Both the position numbers and the translations under genes were made by a program. Under the pieces are notes generated by a model that was given only the letters and a program-made list of their open reading frames with translations, ran no database searches and was not told where the DNA came from. A stretch of DNA of 5,424 nt from Oscillospiraceae bacterium. Lineage in GTDB: Bacteria > Bacillota_A > Clostridia > Oscillospirales > CAG-272. The stretch is taken from NCBI GenBank assembly GCA_015064195.1, contig SVSO01000206.1, positions 1 to 5,424 of the forward strand, given 5' to 3'. Of the stretch, positions 1 through 5,424 are shown piece after piece; position 1 is the stretch's first letter; each line of letters begins with the position of its first letter.

Positions 1-1
1 C

Positions 2-1882
2 TATAACGACCCCGGCGACGATTTCGGGCTGACCGAGGACGGCTTCTCCCATCATTTCGACGGTCAGACCCTCAGCTATGCGGTGATCCCGGGCCTTGGC
101 GAGGAGGCGGATTACGAAGGCATTGATGTGGTCGGCAAGCTGGCACTCATTTCCCGCGGCGTGACAACCTTCGTTGAAAAGGTCAACATCGCCGCCGCAC
201 ACGGTGCTGTGGGTGCGATCATTTACAACAACGAGGACGGCGAATTCTCCATGGATCTCACCGATGCCGCCATCCCCGCCATCGCCATCACCAAGGCGGA
301 CGGTGAGCTGCTGGCGTCCCAGAAAACGCGCACCCTTCGCTTTGAGCGCGACTTCATCCGTTACAACGAATCCGGAACTGCGGGACAGATCTCCGACTTT
401 TCATCTTGGGGCACAACGCCCTCCCTCACCCTCAAGCCTGACATCGCCGGCGTTGGCGGAAGCGTGCTCAGTACCGTTCCCGGCGGCGGATTCGGCGGTC
501 TTTCCGGCACATCCATGTCCGCGCCTCAGCTGTCCGGTATCGCCGCGCTGATGACAGAAAAGCTGAACGATGACGGCATCACCATCCCCACCGCCTATCC
601 CACCGTCATCCGCACCACGCTGATGAACACCGCCGTGCCGATCCTACAGGAAAACGGCGCGGAAACTTCCCCGCGTGCGCAGGGCGCAGGTCTGGTCAAT
701 GCCAAGGCCGCGCTGGATGCCGCACTTCGCCTCACCTACACCTTCAACGACAAGCCCAAGGCGGAGCTTTCCGACCTCATCGGCGACACGGCGTATCTGG
801 ATGTGAAGCTGCAGAATCTCACCCATGCGCCGCTCACTGTTACCGTGGGCGTGACGCTCACAAGCGACGGCTATACGGAGCTTACCGTGGACGAAACGAC
901 CGGCTATTTCAGCACGCTCACAGCGGAAGCGGACACCACCTCCCGCATCATGAGCGACGATCATGACGGCAATCTCAACAAAAACGCGGCGGATTATTCG
1001 CCCCTGACCCTCACGCTTGCCGCCGGTGAAGTGCGAAAAATCCCGCTGACGGTGCATCTTGACGAGGACTATCATGATGCCCTCGACGAGATCTTCACGA
1101 GCGGCCACTTTGTGGAAGGCTATGTTTACTGCGAGGCGGACGGCGTGAGCTATTCCATGCCCTACATGGGCTATCGGGGCGACTGGTCACACGGCTCTGT
1201 ACTGGATGCATCCTATTACGGTGACGGATTCAGTCTGTTCGGCGGCACCCTGTTCGCCACCCATGTGCCCGACTCCACCGTTGTGCTGGAAGTTCCCGAC
1301 GGTGCGGACATCGCATTCTCGCCGAACGGTGACGGATACGCCGATGTGCTGGCCTTCGGTGCGATCTACATCCGCAATATCAAGGGCGGAACCATGACAA
1401 TCCGCGATGAGGCGGGGGAGGTCATCTACACCCGCAGCATCGGCCCCGTGACCAAAACCATCGGTTATGGCCTGTCCGCCGGATTTGAGCTTGGCTGGGA
1501 GGGCGATGACGGCTTCATGGCACGCTATCGCTTCCCCGACGGGCTGTACACCATCACCTTCACCTACACGCTGGATTTCCGCTCCGGCATGACCCAATCC
1601 CACGAATACACGGTGCGCATCGATACCGAAGCCCCCGTGCTCACCGATCTTTCCCTTGAAGACGGCGTACTGACCGTGGCCGCCGAGGATGTGAGCGGCA
1701 TCAAGGCCATCGTGATCCTGGAGCATGACGGCGAGGACGCATTCCAGGAAAGCGTCACCGATGCAGACAAGGCCGAGTTTGACCTGTCGGGCTTCGACGG
1801 CGACACGCTTTATTACGAAATCATCGACTACGCGCTCAACACTCGGGTGGGCAAACTGTCCGTCGCCGAGCTTGCAAAGTGA
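2..1882 (+). CDS. Cell-envelope/secreted subtilisin-like serine protease (peptidase S8, lactocepin/C5a-peptidase-like), 5' partial
   Basis: The reading frame is open to the left edge, so this is the C-terminal 626 residues of a longer protein; the GTG at 83 lies inside the PA domain and is not a start. By family it should cleave proteins outside the cell. Visible residues about 20-115 form a PA (protease-associated) insert (GKLALISRG, GAVGAIIYNN, IPAIAI). The second half of the S8 domain follows, with FSSWGTTP, LKPDIAGVGG and the catalytic serine motif GTSMSAPQ (Ser at visible residue 171, bases 512-514). An Fn3-like region ends in HFVEGYVYC and MPYMGYRGDW, as in C5a peptidases. A domain with the loop SPNGDGYAD (residues 440-448) and a terminal Ig-like domain (from about 539) close the protein. 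No LPXTG, SLH, dockerin or C-terminal membrane anchor is seen. The catalytic Asp and His lie outside the window, so activity is likely but unproven. The next gene is a paralogue in the same transcription unit. Confidence 0.93.
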   Translation, partial: YNDPGDDFGLTEDGFSHHFDGQTLSYAVIPGLGEEADYEGIDVVGKLALISRGVTTFVEKVNIAAAHGAVGAIIYNNEDGEFSMDLTDAAIPAIAITKADGELLASQKTRTLRFERDFIRYNESGTAGQISDFSSWGTTPSLTLKPDIAGVGGSVLSTVPGGGFGGLSGTSMSAPQLSGIAALMTEKLNDDGITIPTAYPTVIRTTLMNTAVPILQENGAETSPRAQGAGLVNAKAALDAALRLTYTFNDKPKAELSDLIGDTAYLDVKLQNLTHAPLTVTVGVTLTSDGYTELTVDETTGYFSTLTAEADTTSRIMSDDHDGNLNKNAADYSPLTLTLAAGEVRKIPLTVHLDEDYHDALDEIFTSGHFVEGYVYCEADGVSYSMPYMGYRGDWSHGSVLDASYYGDGFSLFGGTLFATHVPDSTVVLEVPDGADIAFSPNGDGYADVLAFGAIYIRNIKGGTMTIRDEAGEVIYTRSIGPVTKTIGYGLSAGFELGWEGDDGFMARYRFPDGLYTITFTYTLDFRSGMTQSHEYTVRIDTEAPVLTDLSLEDGVLTVAAEDVSGIKAIVILEHDGEDAFQESVTDADKAEFDLSGFDGDTLYYEIIDYALNTRVGKLSVAELAK

Positions 1883-1886
1883 GGTG
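1881..1886 (+). promoter_or_regulatory. Ribosome binding site overlapping the upstream stop codon
   Basis: GAGGTG shares its first two bases with the TGA stop (1880-1882) of the upstream protease gene. The last G of GAGG is six bases from the ATG at 1891. This fixes the start of the second gene at 1891 rather than the in-frame GTG at 1879, which has no better site and would put four residues before MKKSLL. The arrangement implies translational coupling, and no separate promoter is evident between the two genes. Confidence 0.75.
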
Positions 1887-1890
1887 CAAC

Positions 1891-1956
1891 ATGAAAAAAT
1901 CCCTGCTTGCATTTTGTCTCGCCGCCGCCATTGCCGTAACACCCGCGGTGGCCGCC
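1891..1956 (+). other. Sec signal peptide of the pseudoprotease
   Basis: Residues 1-22 have a Lys-Lys n-region, an Ala/Leu/Val hydrophobic core and a small-residue site (AVAA) before EPSEAP, typical of signal peptidase I cleavage. The Cys at residue 9 sits mid-core and not in a lipobox, so a lipoprotein is unlikely. The mature chain reaches the Asp motif only 18 residues after the predicted cleavage site, leaving no room for the propeptide usual in secreted subtilases. Confidence 0.8.
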
Positions 1957-4701
1957 GAACCCTCCGAAGCTCCCACGCCCATGGGCGAGGGAATGCGCAT
2001 CGCCATTCTTGACAGCGGCTTCGATCTCACCCACGAGGTGTTCATCGAAAAGCCCGATGCGCCCGCACTTTCGGCAAAAGATGTGACATCGCTTCTGCCG
2101 GAACGTCCGGCGGACTGCTATTACAATGAAAAGATCCCCTACGCCTACGATTACGGCGACGGGGATACGGATGTTTCCGGCACGGATTCCCGGGGCACGG
2201 CACTTATGTCCATCGCCGCCGGAAACGGTACGCTGGCCGCTTTTCCGGAGAATTCCGTCTACGGAAGCGCGCCGGAAGCTCAGCTGTTTGCCATGAAGGT
2301 GCGCTCCGAATCCGCCGGAACGATCACGGAGGAGGCCATGGTTGCCGCCATCACCGATGCCGTCACTCTCGGCGCGGACGTGATCCTCATCCCCGCAGAC
2401 GAGCTGTGCGGATGGAGCTATTCCGATGAACGGCCTCTTACCGTGGCAATCCGCGCCGCATCGGATGCGGGCGTTATCGTGGTCAGCGCCGCCGGCAATG
2501 TGCTGGATTACGGCACAGACAGTGTATACGACGAATATTTCGGCATCAGCAGTGCCACCGCCGAGCATCCCGATGTGGGCATGACCGCCTATCCGGGCAG
2601 TCTTCCCGAGGTGTTCACCGTGGGCAGCTGCAATGACAATCACCTCACCGCCGGAACGATCCTGCTCCCCGACGGCACTGCCCTCCCCTACAGCGATTCC
2701 AACCATCTCTGGGGCAGCACCACCGATTTTGCCTCCTTCGCCGATTATTTCGCCAACGAAAGCTTTGAATATGTTCTCGTTCACGGTAACGGTTCGGAGG
2801 AGAATTACGCCAAGGCCGGCGATCTCACCGGCAAATTCGCCGTCGTCGCCCGGGGCACGCTGTCCTTCTCGGAAAAGGCCGCCAATGCCGCAAAATTCGG
2901 TGCGGCGGGCATCATCGTCACCGACAATCAGCCCGATCCCAACGCCGCACTTCAAACGCGCATGGATCTCTCCGAAGCACCGATTCCCGCCATCTTAGTC
3001 TCTGCCGACAGCGGGCTTGCGCTGGAATCCGCAGAGATCAAGCGGTTCTCCATCGGCGATCCGGTGGAGGTCGAACTGCGCCACACCCCTGTCCCGTCCG
3101 AGTTTTCCGCCATGGGCACAACGCCGGAACTGCTTCTCAAGCCGGATGTGACCTTCATCGGCGAATCGGTGGCCTGCGCTCTGCCGGACAACAGCTACAG
3201 CACCATGAACTCCACCGAAGCCGCCGCCGCAGGTGCCGCAGGTGCTCTCGCCTGCGTAAAACAGGCACTGGCGGCACGCGATCTCTCGTTTTCCCCGACG
3301 GAGCTTGCCAGCCGGGTGAAGGCACTGCTTGTCAGCTCCGCCGCACTCATGACCCAGACGGACGAAAAAACGCCCTTTTCACCGAGACTGCAGGGCGGCG
3401 GTTATGCCGATCTTTCCCGTGCGTTTGCTGCAGATGTCCTGCTCCATGCAAATGGTGCGGCAGTCGCTTCCCCCGGTGACGGCTTCGGAAGCATGATCTC
3501 CCTGCGCGTCACAGCGGAAAATCTCACGGATGAGGTGAAAATCTGCACGCTGGATGCCCTTGTGGGCACGGACAGCCGCCGCACCTTCACCTACGGAACG
3601 CTGGAGGGCGACGGAAGCGAAAATCCCGATAAAAAGTCTCTTGCCGGAAAGCTTGGCAAGGATATGACCGACACCGTCGCATTTCTCGGCGATTTCGCCC
3701 CGTTCAGGAATGCGCGCATCACCTACGGCACGGCGCAGGGGCAGCTCAACGCCGCGTCGGATGCCTGCAAGCCGCTGACCATCACCTTAGCACCCCATGC
3801 AAGCGTCACACTGACCCTCACCGCATCCCTGAGTGCGGACGAATATGCAGAATGCCGGAACGCCTTTCCGAACGGCTTTTTCCTCGAAGGCTATGTACAG
3901 CTGACCACCGGGGATTTCACCGCATCCCTTCCCTTCACCGGCTTCTCCGGACGGTTTTCCGCCGCTCCCACACTGGATGCCGATCTGTATGCCGGTAAGA
4001 CCGCGCTGTTTGAAGGCCGCTGGCTGTACCGGCTGTCGGACGATCCTCGTATCTCCCAGCTTCGCTATGTGATGGGCAGTGATCCCTTTGTGCGGCTTGC
4101 CTCCGACAGCTCCCTCACCGAGCATCCCCTCAGCTTCTCCCCCGCATCCGATCCGGAAACCGCCATCCTTTTCCTGAATTTCGGTCTGCTCCGATCGGTG
4201 CGCGATGTGAGCGTCACTGTTACCAATGAGGCGGGCGAGGTGGTGTCAGAAGCCTTCTTCGGCGATGTGGCACGCACCCATGTGAGTGCCGTCTCGGGAA
4301 TGCTCACCAGCGAACAGCTTCCCCTCTGGAATGGCCGCGCAGATGACAACATCATGTTCATCCAGGCCGACGGCCGCTACCGCATCACCGTTTCCTACCG
4401 CACCGGCGGCGCATTCTCCCGCTTCTCCTATGATGTCATCCTCGACTCCCAGAAGCCCGCGTATCTCTCCGCCGATTTTGCCGAGGCGGACGGCGCATCG
4501 TATCTCACGGTGAATGCCGAAGACAATGTGGCCGTGACGGACATTTTTGTCACCGACAGCAATGCGCGGGCGGCAAAACGGCTGGAGGACGGCCGATTCG
4601 ATGTCACCGCCCTTGACGGAAAATATCTCTATTTTGAGATTTACGATGCCGCCCTCAACTGTACCGTGGTACGCATCGCCAATCCCACCTACGCCGACTG
4701 A
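1891..4701 (+). CDS. Secreted catalytically inactive subtilase homologue (S8-family pseudoprotease), complete
   Basis: This 936-residue protein is a full-length tandem paralogue of the upstream protease. Residues 1-22 are a signal peptide (MKKSLL, hydrophobic core, AVAA before Glu23). The S8 fold starts almost at once, with the Asp motif AILDSGFD (Asp41). The family motif NEKIPYAYDYGD precedes the His site, which reads SRGTALMSIAAGN: the catalytic His is Arg101. The oxyanion-hole segment VVSAAGN keeps Asn203. A PA insert occupies about 270-385 (GKFAVVARG, GAAGIIV, IPAILV). After LKPDVTFIGE the serine site reads YSTMNSTEAAAAG, placing Glu443 at the catalytic Ser. An Fn3-like region (about 525-690, FFLEGYVQL), a domain with a degenerate calcium-type loop (SPASDPETA, 750-758) and an Ig-like tail (DGKYLYFEIYDAALN) follow. 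There is no propeptide and no surface anchor. By sequence it should not hydrolyse peptides by the Ser-His-Asp mechanism. The long undisturbed frame, signal peptide and ribosome site argue against a decaying pseudogene. Its role is unknown; partner, inhibitor or binding protein are guesses. Confidence 0.92.
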   Translation: MKKSLLAFCLAAAIAVTPAVAAEPSEAPTPMGEGMRIAILDSGFDLTHEVFIEKPDAPALSAKDVTSLLPERPADCYYNEKIPYAYDYGDGDTDVSGTDSRGTALMSIAAGNGTLAAFPENSVYGSAPEAQLFAMKVRSESAGTITEEAMVAAITDAVTLGADVILIPADELCGWSYSDERPLTVAIRAASDAGVIVVSAAGNVLDYGTDSVYDEYFGISSATAEHPDVGMTAYPGSLPEVFTVGSCNDNHLTAGTILLPDGTALPYSDSNHLWGSTTDFASFADYFANESFEYVLVHGNGSEENYAKAGDLTGKFAVVARGTLSFSEKAANAAKFGAAGIIVTDNQPDPNAALQTRMDLSEAPIPAILVSADSGLALESAEIKRFSIGDPVEVELRHTPVPSEFSAMGTTPELLLKPDVTFIGESVACALPDNSYSTMNSTEAAAAGAAGALACVKQALAARDLSFSPTELASRVKALLVSSAALMTQTDEKTPFSPRLQGGGYADLSRAFAADVLLHANGAAVASPGDGFGSMISLRVTAENLTDEVKICTLDALVGTDSRRTFTYGTLEGDGSENPDKKSLAGKLGKDMTDTVAFLGDFAPFRNARITYGTAQGQLNAASDACKPLTITLAPHASVTLTLTASLSADEYAECRNAFPNGFFLEGYVQLTTGDFTASLPFTGFSGRFSAAPTLDADLYAGKTALFEGRWLYRLSDDPRISQLRYVMGSDPFVRLASDSSLTEHPLSFSPASDPETAILFLNFGLLRSVRDVSVTVTNEAGEVVSEAFFGDVARTHVSAVSGMLTSEQLPLWNGRADDNIMFIQADGRYRITVSYRTGGAFSRFSYDVILDSQKPAYLSADFAEADGASYLTVNAEDNVAVTDIFVTDSNARAAKRLEDGRFDVTALDGKYLYFEIYDAALNCTVVRIANPTYAD
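3226..3243 (+). repeat. Two tandem copies of a 9-base unit in the degenerate serine site
   Basis: GCCGCAGGT occurs twice in direct succession and is preceded by a GCC run. Together they encode the Ala/Gly tract AAAAGAAGA directly after Glu443, where active homologues carry MASPHVAG. It is short and could be chance in Ala-rich, GC-rich coding sequence. A local slippage origin is possible. Confidence 0.45.
4689..4701. other. Tail-to-tail overlap of two convergent genes
   Basis: The pseudoprotease stop TGA is at 4699-4701 on the + strand and the permease stop TAG is at 4691-4689 on the - strand. The coding regions share 13 bases and leave no intergenic space, so transcripts from either side must end inside the opposing gene. 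Confidence 0.9.
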
Positions 4702-5423
4702 TCCTTCTCCCGGATGACGGATACAGCGACAGATAGTCCGGCGGGCAGAAGGATGAGCCCCACAAGGCCGAACAGCTTTGTGCCGACAAACATGGCCGCC
4801 AGTGTCAGCAGCGGATGGAGTCCCACCTGCCGCCCCACGATGCGCGGCTCGATGATGCTCCGCACCAGCGCAATGACCGCCCACAGAACGAGCAGTCCCA
4901 CCCCGCGGAAGGTCTGCCGGCGGATCAGCTCGATGAGCGCCCACGGGATGAGAATGCCGCCGCACCCAAGCACCGGCAGGATGTCAAGCAGGGCGATGAG
5001 TGCCGCCGTGAAAATGGCATTTTCCGCGCCGATGAGCGTCAGTCCCAGCGAAAGCTCGCCGAAGGTGACGAGCAGAATGAGAGCATAAGAACGTACATAC
5101 CGCACTGCGATGCCGAGACTGCGCTCCCGAAGCTCCCGCATGAAGCCGACTGCCTTCTCCGGCAGTCGGCTTTTCAGGAAGCTCATCAGCTCCTCGAAAT
5201 CCGCGATGAAGAAAAATGCGGCGATGACGGCGAATACCAGCTCGAATACGAAGCCGGGTATCCCCGCCGCAAAGCCGGAGATGCGCCCCAGCGCCTTGAC
5301 GGAGATGTCCGACACCGCGCTTCCGATGGATGTACGCGCCGATGCCAGCAGCTCCGACAGATGCCGTCCGCCTTCCGCATCAAAGCGGCTGATGATAACG
5401 TTCACCCGCTTTGATGCGGAAGG
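4689..5423 (-). CDS. ytvI: AI-2E family membrane protein, YtvI-like sporulation integral membrane protein, 5' partial
   Basis: The visible 244 residues are the C-terminal two thirds of a polytopic membrane protein of the AI-2E transporter (DUF20) family. The frame is open to the right edge; the GTG at 5405-5403 has no ribosome site and would drop the N-terminal membrane segments, so it is not taken as a start. Hydrophobic segments lie at about residues 54-74 (FVFELVFAVIAAFFFI), 113-131 (YALILLVTFGELSLGLTLIG), 135-165 (with the family motif DILPVLGCGGILIPW), 173-190 and 200-235. The signature EPRIVGRQVGLHPLLTL precedes the last segments, as in YtvI-type proteins. YtvI is annotated as a sporulation membrane protein in Firmicutes, but its transported substrate is not established, and other AI-2E paralogues look similar. 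The gene converges on the subtilase pair and its TAG stop lies inside the pseudoprotease gene. The first visible residues fall in a perfect inverted repeat and may not be trustworthy. Confidence 0.88.
   Translation of the reverse strand, partial: PSASKRVNVIISRFDAEGGRHLSELLASARTSIGSAVSDISVKALGRISGFAAGIPGFVFELVFAVIAAFFFIADFEELMSFLKSRLPEKAVGFMRELRERSLGIAVRYVRSYALILLVTFGELSLGLTLIGAENAIFTAALIALLDILPVLGCGGILIPWALIELIRRQTFRGVGLLVLWAVIALVRSIIEPRIVGRQVGLHPLLTLAAMFVGTKLFGLVGLILLPAGLSVAVSVIREKDQSA
5145..5174 (+). terminator. Terminator-like hairpin inside the antisense permease gene
   Basis: GCCGACTGCC (5145-5154), a six-base loop and GGCAGTCGGC (5161-5170) form a perfect 10-base-pair GC-rich stem, followed by TTTT (5171-5174) on the + strand. 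This is the shape of an intrinsic terminator for transcripts of the subtilase pair, about 440 bases past the last stop. The T tract is short. On the - strand the stem encodes RLPEKAVG of the permease, so the structure could be coincidental. Confidence 0.35.
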
Positions 5424-5424
5424 C
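5370..5424. repeat. Perfect 19-base inverted repeat at the right edge of the window
   Basis: GCCTTCCGCATCAAAGCGG (5370-5388) is the exact reverse complement of 5406-5424, with 17 bases between the arms. Both arms lie in the permease frame, reading on the - strand as PSASKR and then SRFDAEGG. The right arm ends at the last base of the window, so the true length cannot be seen. A genuine long hairpin in coding DNA or a fold-back assembly artefact at a contig end both fit. Confidence 0.85.

Noticed and set aside
83..85. GTG as the start of the first subtilase
   Set aside because: The frame is open to base 2 and the upstream residues continue the PA-insert region. A start here would leave out most of the protease domain, and no ribosome site precedes it.
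1879..1881. GTG as the start of the pseudoprotease
   Set aside because: The ATG at 1891 has a GAGG site at the right spacing and begins a clean signal peptide, so the GTG would only add four residues before it.
1187..1942. Antisense open frame of 251 codons on the - strand
   Set aside because: It is a shadow of the C-terminal part of the first subtilase, with no motif, no ribosome site and composition typical of reverse-complemented coding DNA.
1828..2955. Long antisense open frame of 375 codons on the - strand
   Set aside because: It runs opposite the end of the first and the start of the second subtilase, shows no recognisable domain, and is rich in His, Gly and Ala, as expected from the complement of GC-rich codons. 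The + strand frames carry clear family motifs.
1891..4701. Calling the second subtilase a pseudogene
   Set aside because: There is no stop or frameshift in 936 codons, and the signal peptide, ribosome site and full domain order are retained. Loss of catalytic residues alone does not make it a broken gene.
4710..4741. CCGGA...TCCGG pair just past the convergent junction as a terminator
   Set aside because: The stem is only five base pairs with a 22-base loop and no T tract on either strand.
4246..4965. Antisense frame of 239 codons spanning the junction of the convergent genes
   Set aside because: It overlaps both well-supported genes in other frames and has low-complexity His/Gly/Ala content without any recognisable domain.
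4815..5414. + strand frame of 199 codons opposite the permease gene
   Set aside because: The - strand frame encodes a convincing AI-2E/YtvI protein with membrane segments and family motifs. The + frame is charged, low-complexity and motif-free.

Overview
The window looks like a GC-rich (about 60% by eye) Gram-positive chromosome, most likely an endospore-forming Clostridia/Oscillospirales-type Firmicute. This rests on lactocepin/C5a-peptidase-like secreted subtilases, a short Lys-then-Ala/Leu-rich signal peptide, a GAGG-type Shine-Dalgarno site, and a YtvI-like (AI-2E family) membrane protein of the sort annotated in sporulating Firmicutes. The taxonomic call is inference. No RNA gene, CRISPR array, insertion sequence or origin was seen. 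There is no gene-free stretch of 300 bases: the three genes cover the window almost end to end.

Layout. Positions 2-1882 (+) hold the 3' two thirds of a cell-surface subtilase (peptidase S8 with a PA insert, an Fn3-like domain, a domain with an SPNGDG calcium-type loop and a terminal Ig-like domain). Its catalytic serine motif GTSMSAPQ is intact. The Asp and His parts lie upstream of the window. Eight bases later, a second complete subtilase-like gene (1891-4701, +) begins, with its ribosome binding site overlapping the stop codon of the first. It has the same domain order and recognisable similarity over its whole length, so the two are tandem paralogues in one operon. A third gene (4689-5423, -) is the C-terminal part of an AI-2E/YtvI-family permease. 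It converges on the subtilase pair and overlaps the second gene tail to tail by 13 bases.

Main observation. The second protein appears to be a secreted pseudoprotease. Asp41 and the oxyanion Asn203 remain, but the catalytic His is Arg101 (in SRGTA where HGTHV is expected) and the catalytic Ser is Glu443 (in NSTEAAAAG where GTSMASPHV is expected). It also lacks a propeptide, and its counterpart of the calcium loop is degenerate, yet the frame is open for 936 codons. An apparently active protease translationally coupled to an intact, catalytically dead paralogue suggests a protease/pseudoprotease pair. Any role (partner, inhibitor, decoy or substrate-binding scaffold) is inference.

Smaller signals are a terminator-like hairpin on the + strand buried inside the antisense permease gene (5145-5174), and a perfect 19-base inverted repeat ending exactly at the right edge of the window (5370-5424), which may be an assembly or contig-end artefact.
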